Positions 34,726-43,173 of a stretch of 64,000 nucleotides of DNA are shown one piece after another; position 1 is the stretch's first letter, and each line of letters opens with the position of its first letter. The DNA is from Faecalibacterium sp. HTF-F (lineage in GTDB: Bacteria; Bacillota; Clostridia; Oscillospirales; Ruminococcaceae). Made by a program: the position numbers and the translations under genes. Under the pieces are notes generated by a model that saw nothing but the letters and a program-made list of their open reading frames with translations, was not told where the DNA came from and did no database searches. The stretch lies in the NCBI RefSeq assembly GCF_023347535.1, contig NZ_CP094473.1, positions 2,108,001 to 2,172,000 on the forward strand, read 5' to 3'.

Positions 34726-35809
34726 GCTGCTTTTCCTTTCTTTCCAGAGCCAGTGCGATCAGCCGGTCGATGAGGGCCGGCACCGGCAGGCCCTCGTGCT
34801 CCATCAGCTTGGGATACATGCTGATGGACGTGAAGCCCGGGAAGGTGTTGATCTCGTTGATGAGCACCCGGCCGGTGCCGTGCTCCACAAAGAAGTCGCA
34901 GCGGGCCAGCCCCTCGCAGTTCAGGGCGGTGTAGGCCATGGCGGCGTAGGTCTTTACCTCGTCCAGCTTTGCCTCCGGCAGGTGGGCCGGGATGACGGTC
35001 TGGCTGACGCCGTTCTTGTACTTGTCATCATAGGTGTAGAACTCGGCACCGGCAAGGATCTCGCCGGGACGGGTCGCCACGGCAGGGTCGGAACCGATGA
35101 CGGCGCACTCCACTTCCTGACCGTCCACAAAGGCTTCAAACACCACCTTGCGGTCGTTTTCCAGTGCAAGGTCGATGGCCTTCTTCAGTTCCTCGCGGCT
35201 GGACACCTTGGAGATGCCCACACTGGAACCGGCATTGGCGGGCTTGACGAACACCGGCCAGCCCAGCTTCTGCTCCACGCCGTCGCACACACCTTCCAGA
35301 TCAGACTCGATCTCCCAGCGGTTCGCGGCCACCCACTTGGTATGGGGCACGCCGTTGGCCTCAAACAGAGCGTTGGCCACGGCTTTGTCCATGCACACTG
35401 CGCTTGCCAGCACGCCGCAGCCCACGTAAGGGATGCCGGCCAGCTCCAGCAGGCCCTGCACCGTGCCGTCCTCGCCCCACAGGCCATGGAGCACCGGGAT
35501 GACCACATCCACATGCACCTTTTCCACATGGCCTTCCGGGGTGAACAGGATCATGCCATGGTCGGCGCGGTCCGGGCTGATGACGCAGGGCATATTGCCT
35601 GCCAGCTCTTCCCAGCTGCCATCGGCCATCTGGGCTGCAGTGGCCTCGGTGTACAGCCAGCGGCCCTCCTTGGTGATGCCCACGGCAAGCGTCTCATATT
35701 TTTCGCGATCAATGTTGTTGACGAAGTTGCCCACCGAAACGCGGCTGACCTCGTGCTCGCTGGACATACCGCCAAACAGCAGGACGACGCACATTTTTTC
35801 AGACTGCAT
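34718..35809 (-). CDS. ddl: D-alanine--D-alanine ligase
   Basis: A 363-residue ATP-grasp enzyme. Residues 5-20 contain KMCVVLLFGGMSSEHEVS, the classic VxxGGxSxEHxVS start. Further motifs are LHGLWGEDGTVQG, the VKPANAGSSVGISKV ATP-binding strand, and LINEINTFPGFTSISMYPKL with the Mg2+ ligands. Tyr in SMYPK is typical of the VanA/Ddl type that makes D-Ala-D-Ala. It opens the ddl-murI-DUF1934-argS run and has its own promoter upstream. Confidence 0.95.
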   Translation of the reverse strand: MQSEKMCVVLLFGGMSSEHEVSRVSVGNFVNNIDREKYETLAVGITKEGRWLYTEATAAQMADGSWEELAGNMPCVISPDRADHGMILFTPEGHVEKVHVDVVIPVLHGLWGEDGTVQGLLELAGIPYVGCGVLASAVCMDKAVANALFEANGVPHTKWVAANRWEIESDLEGVCDGVEQKLGWPVFVKPANAGSSVGISKVSSREELKKAIDLALENDRKVVFEAFVDGQEVECAVIGSDPAVATRPGEILAGAEFYTYDDKYKNGVSQTVIPAHLPEAKLDEVKTYAAMAYTALNCEGLARCDFFVEHGTGRVLINEINTFPGFTSISMYPKLMEHEGLPVPALIDRLIALALERKEKQHG

Positions 35810-35881
35810 GATATCTCTCTCCTATTTATAAAGCCCCATGAAGCAGGGCGGGTTCTAACCGGTAAAATGCCGTTCTGGCTT

Positions 35882-35910
35882 ATTATACAATATCTATGCG
35901 CGTGATGCAA
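35882..35910 (-). promoter_or_regulatory. Promoter of the ddl-murI operon
   Basis: On the minus strand, TTGCAT (35905-35910) is 17 nt from TATAAT (35882-35887). Confidence 0.75.
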
Positions 35911-35985
35911 GCACAATGCCAAAAGGCCTGCCGCTGTCTGGAGAGATTTTTTAAGGAAAACTTTCTGAAAATCGCAAATTTCCGC

Positions 35986-36014
35986 TTGACGGATGGAAAA
36001 CGGCGTGATACAAT
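35986..36014 (+). promoter_or_regulatory. Promoter of rpmG-secE-nusG
   Basis: TTGACG (35986-35991) is 17 nt from TACAAT (36009-36014), about 100 nt before rpmG. Confidence 0.8.
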
Positions 36015-36117
36015 GATATCACCTCTTTTGCGGGGTTATTAAGTGCGCCTGTTTTACAGATGCCACCCGCAACCCGAGGGAGGTTCAAAACGACCGTTAT
36101 AATGGAGGTGTCAACAA

Positions 36118-36267
36118 ATGACCGTTAAAATCACTCTGGCCTGCACCGAGTGCAAGCAGCGCAACTACAACACCACGAAGAACAAGAAGAACAACCCCGA
36201 TCGTCTCGAGATGAAGAAGTATTGCCGTTTCTGCAAGAAGCACACCGTTCATCGCGAAACCAAGTAA
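36118..36267 (+). CDS. rpmG: 50S ribosomal protein L33
   Basis: A 49-residue protein, [14 protein letters not shown]..., with two CxxC pairs (C9, C12 and C36, C39), the zinc-binding form of L33. It starts after GGAGGTG and directly precedes secE, the common Gram-positive order. Small, basic and rich in Lys, as expected. Confidence 0.95.
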   Translation: MTVKITLACTECKQRNYNTTKNKKNNPDRLEMKKYCRFCKKHTVHRETK

Positions 36268-36283
36268 GAAAGGCGGACGCATC

Positions 36284-36535
36284 ATGGCAGACAAAACCGA
36301 GAACAAGCCGGGCTTTGTGGCCAGAGCAAAGGCCGCTGTGAAGAATTTTGGCGCACGCGTCTCCAAATTCTTCCGCGACACCAAGAGCGAGCTGAAGAAG
36401 GTGGTGTGGCCGTCCAAGGCGGACGTCAAGACCAACACCATCGTCGTGCTCATCACTGTCGCCATCGCAGCGGTCGTGATGATCCTGCTGGATGCCATCT
36501 TCGGCGGCATCCTGGGCCTGATCATCGGCGCCTGA
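36284..36535 (+). CDS. secE: Preprotein translocase subunit SecE
   Basis: An 83-residue protein with a charged amphipathic N-terminus, the conserved FFRDTKSELKKVVWPSKAD segment at about residues 29-47 and one membrane helix. This is the single-span Gram-positive form of SecE that clamps SecY. It lies between rpmG and nusG in the conserved order. Confidence 0.95.
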   Translation: MADKTENKPGFVARAKAAVKNFGARVSKFFRDTKSELKKVVWPSKADVKTNTIVVLITVAIAAVVMILLDAIFGGILGLIIGA

Positions 36536-36565
36536 GAATCATCTTGAAACGGAGGGTCAACCAAA

Positions 36566-37099
36566 ATGGAAGAACAATCCAATGAGGCACTTTGGTATGT
36601 CGTGCATACCTATTCCGGCTATGAGAACAAGGTCGCAAACGATCTGCAGACCATGGTGGAGAACCGTCATCTGCAGGATCTGATCTGCGATATCAAGGTT
36701 CCCGTCGAGATGGTTCCCGAAATTGACAAGAACGGCAAGCAGAAGATGGTGGAGCACAAGCTGTTCCCCGGCTACGTTCTGGTCAAGATGGTGATGAACG
36801 ACGATACCTGGTATGTGGTGCGCAATACGCGCGGCTGCACCGGTTTTGTCGGTCCCGCATCCAAGCCCGTTCCCCTCTCCCCTGAAGAAGTGGAGAAGAT
36901 GGGCGTAGAAAAGGCTGCACCTCTGGCTGTCGACTTTGCTGTCGGCGACACCGTGCAGATCACCGCCGGTCCTCTGGAAGGCTTTATGGGCCTTGTGGAG
37001 GCCATCGATACCGAGAACTTCAAAGTGAAGCTCAAGGTCAACATGTTCGGCCGCGAAACTCCCGCAGAAGTGGAGCTTGGTCAGGTCGAGCTGCCGTAA
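36566..37099 (+). CDS. nusG: Transcription termination/antitermination protein NusG
   Basis: A 177-residue protein. It starts ALWYVVHTYSGYENKVA (NGN domain), has LFPGYVLVKMVMND and WYVVRNTRGCTGFVG, and ends in a KOW domain (GDTVQITAGPLEGFMGLVEAID). NusG couples RNA polymerase to ribosomes or Rho. Preceded by a GGAGG-like site and followed by rplK after a structured leader. Confidence 0.96.
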   Translation: MEEQSNEALWYVVHTYSGYENKVANDLQTMVENRHLQDLICDIKVPVEMVPEIDKNGKQKMVEHKLFPGYVLVKMVMNDDTWYVVRNTRGCTGFVGPASKPVPLSPEEVEKMGVEKAAPLAVDFAVGDTVQITAGPLEGFMGLVEAIDTENFKVKLKVNMFGRETPAEVELGQVELP

Positions 37100-37175
37100 C
37101 CAACCGGCAAGGAACGTTTACCAAGGTAAGACCGCAGTGCGGTTCTTATAGAGCGTGTGCATTGGGCACATGCTC

Positions 37176-37212
37176 GTGGGAGGTACGGAGACACCGTACC
37201 GCAACTCACCAC
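37176..37212 (+). promoter_or_regulatory. Candidate L1-binding leader motif before rplK
   Basis: GTGGGAGG, a small stem TACGG/CCGTA, CGCA and a closing CACCAC. The same architecture recurs before rplA. In many bacteria ribosomal protein L1 binds such a mimic of its 23S site to repress rplK-rplA. Confidence 0.55.
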
Positions 37213-37235
37213 AGATTTTTGGAGGTGCATTTATC

Positions 37236-37661
37236 ATGGCACAGAAAGTTACTGGCTACATTAAGCTGCAGATCGAGGCCGGCAAGGCAACTCCGGCTCC
37301 CCCTGTTGGCCCTGCTCTGGGTCAGAAGGGCGTCAACATCATGGCCTTCACCAAGGAGTTCAACGAGCGTACCAAGAACCAGATGGGTTATGTGATCCCC
37401 GTCGTCATCACTGTTTACGCTGACCGCTCCTTCAGCTTCATCACCAAGACTCCTCCGGCAGCCGTTCTGATCAAGAAGGCCGCTGGCATCAACACCGCTT
37501 CCGGCAAGCCCAACAAGGAGAAGGTCGCTTCTCTGACCGCCGCTCAGGTGGAAGAGATTGCAAAGACCAAGATGCCCGACCTGAACGCTGCTTCTCTGGA
37601 AGCTGCATGCAGCATGGTCCGCGGCACCTGCCGTTCCATGGGCATCACCGTCGAGGGCTGA
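37236..37661 (+). CDS. rplK: 50S ribosomal protein L11
   Basis: A 141-residue protein, [43 protein letters not shown], the invariant L11 N-terminus, with the C-terminal RNA-binding [15 protein letters not shown] and GTCRSMGI. It forms the GTPase-associated centre and is needed for the stringent response. Start by GGAGGTG upstream. Confidence 0.97.
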   Translation: MAQKVTGYIKLQIEAGKATPAPPVGPALGQKGVNIMAFTKEFNERTKNQMGYVIPVVITVYADRSFSFITKTPPAAVLIKKAAGINTASGKPNKEKVASLTAAQVEEIAKTKMPDLNAASLEAACSMVRGTCRSMGITVEG

Positions 37662-37671
37662 GACATAAACA

Positions 37672-37703
37672 GTGGGAGGGCATAACACTGCCCGCATGAC
37701 CAC
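37672..37703 (+). promoter_or_regulatory. Candidate L1-binding motif before rplA
   Basis: GTGGGAGG followed by a short GGC/GCC stem, CGCA and ACCAC, matching the motif in front of rplK. Confidence 0.5.
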
Positions 37704-37718
37704 ACAGGAGGATATACA

Positions 37719-38411
37719 ATGAAACATGGCAAGCACTATGTCGACGCTGCAAAGCTGGTCGATTCTACTAAGGCATATGATGTGAACGAGGCTCTGGAGC
37801 TGGCTTGCAAGACCGCTTCTGCCAAGTTCGACGAGACTGTTGAGCTGCACGTCCGTCTGGGCGTTGATGGCCGTCACGCTGACCAGCAGGTCCGCGGCGC
37901 TGTCGTTCTGCCCAACGGCACCGGCAAGACCGTCCGCGTCTGCGCAATCGCCAAGGGCCCCGCTGCTGCTGCTGCTGAGGCTGCTGGCGCTGATATCGTC
38001 GGTGATGACGAGCTGATCGCAAAGATCGCCGGCGGCTTCATGGATTTCGACGTCGTCGTGACCACTCCCGATATGATGGGCCGCGTTGGCCGTCTCGGTA
38101 AGGTCCTGGGCCCCCGCGGCCTGATGCCGAACCCCAAGGCCGGCACCGTTGCTCCTGACCTGGGCAAGGCTGTTTCCGAGGCCAAGGCTGGTAAGATCGA
38201 GTACCGTCTGGACAAGCAGAACATCATCCATGTGCCCGTGGGCAAGGCTTCTTTCGGTGCAGAGAAGCTGTACGCCAACCTGGACACTGTGATGGAGGCT
38301 ATTGCCAAGGCAAAGCCCGCTGCAGCAAAGGGTACCTACTTCAAGAGCGCTACCATCGCCACCACCATGGGCCCTGGCATCCGTCTGAACACCCTGAAGT
38401 ACGGTGTCTGA
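37719..38411 (+). CDS. rplA: 50S ribosomal protein L1
   Basis: A 230-residue protein with [25 protein letters not shown] and the [23 protein letters not shown] segment, both invariant in L1. It forms the L1 stalk at the ribosomal E-site and is the likely autoregulator of this operon. A terminator follows. Confidence 0.97.
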   Translation: MKHGKHYVDAAKLVDSTKAYDVNEALELACKTASAKFDETVELHVRLGVDGRHADQQVRGAVVLPNGTGKTVRVCAIAKGPAAAAAEAAGADIVGDDELIAKIAGGFMDFDVVVTTPDMMGRVGRLGKVLGPRGLMPNPKAGTVAPDLGKAVSEAKAGKIEYRLDKQNIIHVPVGKASFGAEKLYANLDTVMEAIAKAKPAAAKGTYFKSATIATTMGPGIRLNTLKYGV

Positions 38412-38427
38412 TTTGAAGTTCTGATCG

Positions 38428-38463
38428 TTTTTCTGCCGTTTGTATGGACGGCAGAAAAATTTT
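38428..38463 (+). terminator. Terminator of rplK-rplA
   Basis: TTTTTCTGCCGT pairs with ACGGCAGAAAAA around an 8-nt loop, followed by TTTT. Confidence 0.88.
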
Positions 38464-38485
38464 GTCAGGAAATTTCAAAAAAGAC

Positions 38486-38514
38486 TTGACAACTCCGCAC
38501 GTTTGCGGTAAAAT
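38486..38514 (+). promoter_or_regulatory. Promoter of rplJ-rplL
   Basis: TTGACA (38486-38491) is 17 nt from TAAAAT (38509-38514). Confidence 0.85.
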
Positions 38515-38519
38515 GATCA

Positions 38520-38640
38520 TGCTGTTTTTGAGACAGCAGGTACTGGAGTCCAGTGTAAGGCTATGCCGCCTGCCGAGAAACGTGCGTAAAGTTGTTTTAT
38601 GCCTCTTTCTCGACCAAGTGCGGGAAAGAGGCTTTTTTCA
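38520..38640 (+). promoter_or_regulatory. L10 leader with attenuator
   Basis: The leader contains GAGACAGCAGGTACTGG and GCCTGCCGAGAAACG, the characteristic internal-loop sequences of the Firmicutes L10(L12)4-binding leader. It ends in an intrinsic terminator (arms GCCTCTTTC and GAAAGAGGC, then six T) before rplJ. Excess L10-L12 complex is expected to favour termination. Confidence 0.85.
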
Positions 38641-38688
38641 TACTTGCTCCGGTTTTCGATACAAGTTTTTGAAACGAGGTGAAACCGA

Positions 38689-39204
38689 ATGCCCAGTGCA
38701 AAGATTCTTTCTGAAAAGCAGGCTTATGTCGCTGATCTGAAGGCAAAGTTTGAGAGTGCGGTTTCCGGCTGCGTCGTCGCTTACGGCGGCATTAACGTCG
38801 AGAACGACACCAAGCTCCGTAAGGAGCTGCGTGAGGCAGGCGTCGATTACATGGTCGTGAAGAACACCATGCTGCGTCTGGCTGTCAAGGGTACCTCTCT
38901 GGAGGGCCTGGCTGAGCAGTTCAAGGGCGATACCGCTATCGCTTTTGCTCACGAAGAGGATCCCATGTCCGCTGCCCGCATCCTGTGCAAGTATCAGGAT
39001 GGCGATAAGTCCAAGAAGTTCGTCGTGAAGGCTGGCTTCATGGAAGGCAAGGTCATGAATGCAGCTGAGACCAACGCAATCGCAAAGCTGCCCAACCGCG
39101 AAGGCATGCTGTCCATGTTCGCAGGCGCCCTCACCAGCACTCTGTCTGGTCTGGCCGTTGCAATGCAGGCTTATGCCGACAAGCAGGAGGAGCCCGCTGC
39201 CTGA
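38689..39204 (+). CDS. rplJ: 50S ribosomal protein L10
   Basis: A 171-residue protein; MPSAKILSEKQAYVADLKAKF start, LRKELREAGVDYMVVKNTMLRLA core and a C-terminal helix that binds L7/L12 dimers. It anchors the ribosomal stalk. Controlled by the L10 leader upstream. Confidence 0.96.
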   Translation: MPSAKILSEKQAYVADLKAKFESAVSGCVVAYGGINVENDTKLRKELREAGVDYMVVKNTMLRLAVKGTSLEGLAEQFKGDTAIAFAHEEDPMSAARILCKYQDGDKSKKFVVKAGFMEGKVMNAAETNAIAKLPNREGMLSMFAGALTSTLSGLAVAMQAYADKQEEPAA

Positions 39205-39276
39205 TGGCCGCGTGACTGCTGCTTAAACAATTCTGAAATCAACAAACAAAACCATTGATATTGGAGGGTTACTACT

Positions 39277-39651
39277 ATGGCTTCTGAGAAGATTACTGCC
39301 ATCATCGACTCCGTTAAGGAGCTGTCCGTTCTGGAGCTGAAGGAACTGATCGACGCTTACTGCGAAGAGTTCGGTGTTTCCGCTGTTGCTGCTGCTGCTC
39401 CCGCTGCTGCTGGCGCTGCTGCTGCCGCTGAGGAAGAGAAGACCGAGTTCGACGTCATCCTGGCTGAGGCTGGCGCTACCAAGATGCAGGTCATCAAGCT
39501 GGTGAAGGAGATCACCGGTCTGGGCCTGAAGGAAGCTAAGGCTATCGTCGATGGCGCTCCCAAGGCTGTCAAGGAGAAGGTCTCCAAGGCTGAGGCTGAG
39601 GACATCCAGAAGAAGCTGACCGAGGCTGGCGCTAAGGTCGAGGTCAAGTAA
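39277..39651 (+). CDS. rplL: 50S ribosomal protein L7/L12
   Basis: A 124-residue protein: N-terminal dimerisation helices, an Ala-rich hinge (about 40-57) and the C-terminal factor-binding domain [38 protein letters not shown]. It recruits translation GTPases. Terminator directly after. Confidence 0.97.
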   Translation: MASEKITAIIDSVKELSVLELKELIDAYCEEFGVSAVAAAAPAAAGAAAAAEEEKTEFDVILAEAGATKMQVIKLVKEITGLGLKEAKAIVDGAPKAVKEKVSKAEAEDIQKKLTEAGAKVEVK

Positions 39652-39690
39652 TTGAACCTCTTCTGAGAGTCGTTCATTCTTGAACAATGA

Positions 39691-39725
39691 GGTGCCCGTA
39701 CCGAAAGGTGCGGGCACCTTTTTTG
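39691..39725 (+). terminator. Terminator of rplJ-rplL
   Basis: GGTGCCCGTACC, loop GAAA, GGTGCGGGCACC and six T. Confidence 0.93.
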
Positions 39726-39736
39726 TTTGATGATTT

Positions 39737-39967
39737 GTGTTCAGAAAATGTCTGCGGACATTTTCTGAACACTTTTTCACAGGAGGGGCGGTAAAGGCAA
39801 GCGGCATCTGTGCGGTAGGAAAATGCATTTGACGCTACGACTCTATGGTGAAAAAGCAGCTCCGAAACGACCGCAGTCGTTTCGGAGCTGCAAATATCTA
39901 AAAATATGATTTCCGCTATTTATGCCCAGAGCGAAGAGGAGGGCATTCTAAATCGTCATCGTCGTAT
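39737..39967. repeat. Inverted pair of covarying-palindrome repeats
   Basis: The left palindrome (39737-39772) has arms GTGTTCAGAAAATGTC and GACATTTTCTGAACAC, loop TGCG. The right, inverted one (39856-39891) reads, in element orientation, GCAGCTCCGAAACGAC, loop TGCG, GTCGTTTCGGAGCTGC. Both are perfect 16-bp stems. The right copy keeps its end module (stem ATGCCC / GGGCAT in element orientation); the left one abuts the rplL terminator and lacks it. The two tails, TTTTTCACAGG and TTTTTCACCAT in element orientation, meet in the middle. Confidence 0.85.
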
Positions 39968-40052
39968 CTTTTCTGCATTCAAAAACTATGCTATACTATC
40001 CTCAACAGGAGGAGCGGCAGAGCCTTTACCCCCTCTGCCGCAAAAGAGAGCT

Positions 40053-41189
40053 ATGGAATACCGCAACTGGAGCAAAAACGATATCCGCACTTCCCTTTTG
40101 GGCTACGGCTGTATGCGCTTTCCCACCAAGGCCGACGGCACCATTGATGAAGAGCGCGCCGAAGCGCTGCTGAACACCGCCAAGGCCGCCGGTGTCAACT
40201 ACTTCGATACCGCCTATCCCTATCACAACGGCCAGAGTGAGCCGTTTGTGGGCCGGGTCATTGCCAGGTGGGACCGCAGCAGCTTTTATCTTGCCACCAA
40301 AATGCCGCTGTGGAGCTGCAAAAATCTGGACGATGCCAAGCGCATTTTTGAAGAACAGTTCCAGCGGCTTGGCGTTGAATACATCGACTTCTATCTGCTG
40401 CACTCCCTGCACAGAGCACGGTACGAAAAGGCAAAAGCCGTGGGCCTTGTGGACTGGCTGTGGCAGCAGAAGGCTGCAGGACGCATCCGGAACTTTGGAT
40501 TTTCCTGTCATGACAACTCTGCCGGGTTTGAGTACATTCTGCGCGACCAGCCGTGGGATTTCTGCCAGCTGCAATACAATTATCTGGACCGGGACGACCG
40601 TGCCGAGGAGATCTCCGGTGACCGGGGCTATCAGCTGACCGAAGAATGCGGCGTGCCTCTTATCATCATGGAGCCCGTCAAGGGCGGCACGCTGGCGTCT
40701 CTGCCTGCAGACGCCGCCGCACCGCTGCACGCCCTGCGTCCGGATGCCTCCGATGCCTCCTGGGCGCTGCGCTGGGTGGGCAGCCACAACAACGTGCATG
40801 TTATCCTGTCCGGCATGAGCGCCGAGGAGCAGCTGACCGACAATCTGGCTACCTTTGGCTCTTTCCAGCCGCTCTCCCCTGCCGAAAATGCCGCCGTGGA
40901 AAGCGTTGCCGACGAGCTGCACCGCCGTATCAAGGTCGGCTGCACCGGCTGCCGGTACTGTATGCCCTGCCCCATGGGGGTGGACATCCCGGACAATTTC
41001 AGCATCTGGAACAAGCTGGGCATGTTCGGGCAGAAGGATGCCATTAAGACCCAGTGGGCCGAGTGCTTCCCGGACAGCGAAAAGGCCCTGCACTGCGTGC
41101 GCTGCGGCAAATGTGAGGCAGTCTGCCCGCAAAAGCTGCCCATCCGCGATTCGCTGGCACAGCTGCAAAAGGAGCTGGATGCACTGTAA
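40053..41189 (+). CDS. Aldo/keto reductase with C-terminal 4Fe-4S ferredoxin domain
   Basis: A 378-residue protein. The AKR TIM barrel spans about 1-280, with GYGCMRFPT start, Asp and Tyr in NYFDTAYPYHNG (catalytic D-x4-Y), Lys in YLATKMPLW and His in FYLLHSLH forming the tetrad. The C-terminus has the cluster ligands CTGCRYCMPCPMGVDIP and HCVRCGKCEAVCPQKLPI. This is the COG1453 fusion, which may pass electrons between NAD(P)H or ferredoxin and an unknown carbonyl. A -10-like TATACT (39992-39997) lies upstream without a good -35. Confidence 0.9.
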   Translation: MEYRNWSKNDIRTSLLGYGCMRFPTKADGTIDEERAEALLNTAKAAGVNYFDTAYPYHNGQSEPFVGRVIARWDRSSFYLATKMPLWSCKNLDDAKRIFEEQFQRLGVEYIDFYLLHSLHRARYEKAKAVGLVDWLWQQKAAGRIRNFGFSCHDNSAGFEYILRDQPWDFCQLQYNYLDRDDRAEEISGDRGYQLTEECGVPLIIMEPVKGGTLASLPADAAAPLHALRPDASDASWALRWVGSHNNVHVILSGMSAEEQLTDNLATFGSFQPLSPAENAAVESVADELHRRIKVGCTGCRYCMPCPMGVDIPDNFSIWNKLGMFGQKDAIKTQWAECFPDSEKALHCVRCGKCEAVCPQKLPIRDSLAQLQKELDAL

Positions 41190-41204
41190 CTCCTTCCGTC
41201 ATCG

Positions 41205-41290
41205 CTGACGCGATGCCACCTCCCTCAAAGAGGGAGGCTTTAAGGCCCCATCTCTGAGGGGGCTGTCACCGCAGGCGACTGGGGGAGTCT
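41205..41290. repeat. Palindrome-rich repeat string (family 2, short copy)
   Basis: CACCTCCCTCAAAGAGGGAGG, GTCACCGCAGGCGAC and CTGAGGGGG-type units, related to strings near 8.9, 26.2 and 56.7 kb. Confidence 0.6.
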
Positions 41291-41298
41291 CATAACAA

Positions 41299-41338
41299 AA
41301 AGACCGTCACACGTTTTTTCGTGCAACGGTCTTTTTTA
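41299..41338. terminator. Terminator between converging AKR and GntR genes
   Basis: AAAAGACCGT pairs with ACGGTCTTTT, with an inner loop; A and T runs on the two sides let it act both ways. Confidence 0.85.
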
Positions 41339-41346
41339 TGCAGTTT

Positions 41347-42006
41347 TTACCACAGCCGGATGACCTTGATGACGCCCTCCGCCTTATCGCGGGCCAGCTC
41401 CAGGTGATGCTGCAGAGAATCCGCAGCCAGATCCCAGTTGTCCGCCAGCGCGGCATCCAGAATTTCCAGATGCTCGTCACAGGTCTGCTCCTGATTGATC
41501 ATGCTCACCTTGCCGGTCATGATACGGAACCGGGTGTTCAGGCCGGTGATGCGGTCGTAAGCCGAGCGCAGGTACTTATTGGGCAGGGTGCTCATGAGCA
41601 GTTCATGGAACGCATCGTCCGACTCGCAGAAGTCGGTGATGCGGTCCGGGTGATGCATCAGCTCAGCAAACGCCTCCAGCTGCTCCCGCGGGATGCTGCT
41701 GCCATAAGTACGCAGGGCATACGGCTCCACCAGCAAACGCATTTCAAACATGCTGTGCACGTCCTCTTCGGTGATGCCGGATACCATCAGGCCCTTTTTG
41801 GGCAGGATGGTGATAAGCCCCTCCTGCTCCAGACGGCCCAGAGCATCCCGCATGGGAGTGCGGCTGATGTTGCCCATTTCCGCACAGAGCTTCTGCTCGT
41901 TCAGGAATTCATTGGGCCGGTACTCGCAGTTCAGGATCCTGGTCTTGAGGTACTGGTACGCCTGCAGCTTCAGGCTCAGTTTGGTCTGCGACTCCGTTTC
42001 TTTCAT
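41347..42006 (-). CDS. GntR family regulator, FCD (FadR-like) subfamily
   Basis: A 219-residue protein. The N-terminal winged HTH (about 5-75) has ISRTPMRDALGRLEQEGLITILPKKGLMV, the classic GntR recognition region, and the C-terminal FCD helical domain has MFEMRLLVEPYALR and the metal/ligand positions Asp in DDAFHELL and His in DEHLEIL and LQHHLEL. These regulators usually sense organic acids. The ATG at 42006 has AGGAG 11 nt upstream. No obvious target gene is adjacent. Confidence 0.88.
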   Translation of the reverse strand: MKETESQTKLSLKLQAYQYLKTRILNCEYRPNEFLNEQKLCAEMGNISRTPMRDALGRLEQEGLITILPKKGLMVSGITEEDVHSMFEMRLLVEPYALRTYGSSIPREQLEAFAELMHHPDRITDFCESDDAFHELLMSTLPNKYLRSAYDRITGLNTRFRIMTGKVSMINQEQTCDEHLEILDAALADNWDLAADSLQHHLELARDKAEGVIKVIRLW

Positions 42007-42293
42007 ATTTTGCACAACTCCTATTCCCTTTTTCCTTTGCAATGAAAAAGGTTTCTTCTCCTATAATACTTTGGAGCGCATGCTTTTTCTTCTTCAAAAG
42101 CACTCTTGTATTCTTGCTGCAATCCAAGTAGTATTCCAGTTCTATTATTTCATAACAGGGCAATTATTACAATACTTTTTTGCGAACTTTGGTGCGTTTT
42201 CCGTTTTTGCTAATTTTCATGTCTTATTTTTTGCTAAAATCAACAACGTTTTTTGTGCTTGTAGCCAATGCCGCTTCTTTTGGCCCGGTTCTT
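42007..42293. other. AT-rich divergent intergenic region
   Basis: This stretch lies between the divergent GntR and Fur-family genes. It is AT-rich and has several -10-like strings (for example TATAAT near 42061-42066 on the + strand), but I could not assign a convincing promoter for the GntR gene, and no gene is seen. Confidence 0.4.
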
Positions 42294-42322
42294 TTGCATC
42301 CAACACAAAAATATGCTACAAT
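42294..42322 (+). promoter_or_regulatory. Promoter of the Fur-family gene
   Basis: TTGCAT (42294-42299) is 17 nt from TACAAT (42317-42322). Confidence 0.7.
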
Positions 42323-42356
42323 GAATAAAATAACGAAAAGGGTGTGGATCTCTCTT

Positions 42357-42842
42357 ATGGCACGAAGCGACGGCTACAATACCAAGACCCGTCAACTGAT
42401 TTTAGATTATCTCATCAACAACCGGCAGCACGCGGTGAGTGCTTCCAACATTCTGGAGCATCTGGAAGCACAGGGCGCAAGCCCCAACCCCACCACGGTG
42501 TACCGCTATCTGGACAAGCTGGCCGGGGAGCAGCGCATCATGAAATACGTAGCCGACAAGGGCGAAAAAGCCGTGTTCCAATACGTGGACGAGGGCCGCC
42601 ACTGCCGGGAGCATCTGCACCTCAAATGCGTGCAGTGCGGACGCATCTATCATCTGGACTGCCACTTCATGGACGAGGTGCGCGCCCATCTAATGGCAGA
42701 GCACGGCTTTACCCTGCAGTGCGAGGGCAGCGTTTTGTATGGTTTGTGCCGTCACTGTGCCCAAAAAGCGGAACAGTCCGACTCTGCTGATCAAACCGCA
42801 CAAAAATGCGCCTGCTGTGTTGACACGGACAAAAAGCCGTGA
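42357..42842 (+). CDS. Fur family metalloregulator (Zur/PerR/Fur type unresolved)
   Basis: A 161-residue protein with the winged helix NTKTRQLILDYLIN...VSASNILEHLEAQGASPNPTTVYRYLDKL (about 8-60) and the dimerisation domain with structural-zinc cysteines CVQCGR and LCRHC. His residues in GRHCREHLHLKC and YHLDCHFMDEV provide regulatory metal sites. A Cys-rich tail CACCVDTDKKP is unusual. The start at 42357 was chosen for AAGGGTG upstream. Which metal it senses cannot be told from sequence alone. Confidence 0.88.
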   Translation: MARSDGYNTKTRQLILDYLINNRQHAVSASNILEHLEAQGASPNPTTVYRYLDKLAGEQRIMKYVADKGEKAVFQYVDEGRHCREHLHLKCVQCGRIYHLDCHFMDEVRAHLMAEHGFTLQCEGSVLYGLCRHCAQKAEQSDSADQTAQKCACCVDTDKKP

Positions 42843-42848
42843 TACAAT
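42820..42848 (+). promoter_or_regulatory. Promoter of asnB, inside the end of the Fur-family gene
   Basis: TTGACA (42820-42825) is 17 nt from TACAAT (42843-42848). The -35 lies within the last codons of the upstream gene. Confidence 0.82.
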
Positions 42849-42854
42849 GCAGGC

Positions 42855-43149
42855 AAGAAAAAGCGTTGACCGGGAAAAGTAAGGTTTCAATGTCCTCTTT
42901 CAGAGAGTGCGGGCAGCTGGGAGCCGCGCAGAGGACGAAGCCCGAACGAACACCCGTGAGCTTCCCCCTGAACCTGTTTGTGCAGCAGTAGGGGCAGACG
43001 TGCGCCGCTCGTTATCGCGGCAGTGCTTTCAACGGGGAGAGCGCACAAAAGTGACTGGCATGGTTTTATGCCGGTAATTTAGGTGGCACCACGGATACGG
43101 CAGCATATTCGTCCTAGCAATTGGGATGAATGAGCTGCCGTATTTTTTT
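42855..43149 (+). promoter_or_regulatory. T-box leader (probably Asn-specific) of asnB
   Basis: The T-box core TTTAGGTGGCACCACGG (about 43078-43094) is followed by a terminator with arms ATACGGCAGC and GCTGCCGTAT and a long T run. The gene downstream makes asparagine, so an AAC specifier is expected; AAC triplets occur in the GAACGAACACCC segment near 42945-42956. Confidence 0.88.
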
Positions 43150-43173
43150 ATTGAAAAAAGAGGGGTAAGAAAT

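Noticed and set aside
39906..40052. An upstream extension of the aldo/keto reductase from 39906
   Set aside because: It would translate through the palindrome repeat's end module and a likely -10; the ATG at 40053 fits the family start.
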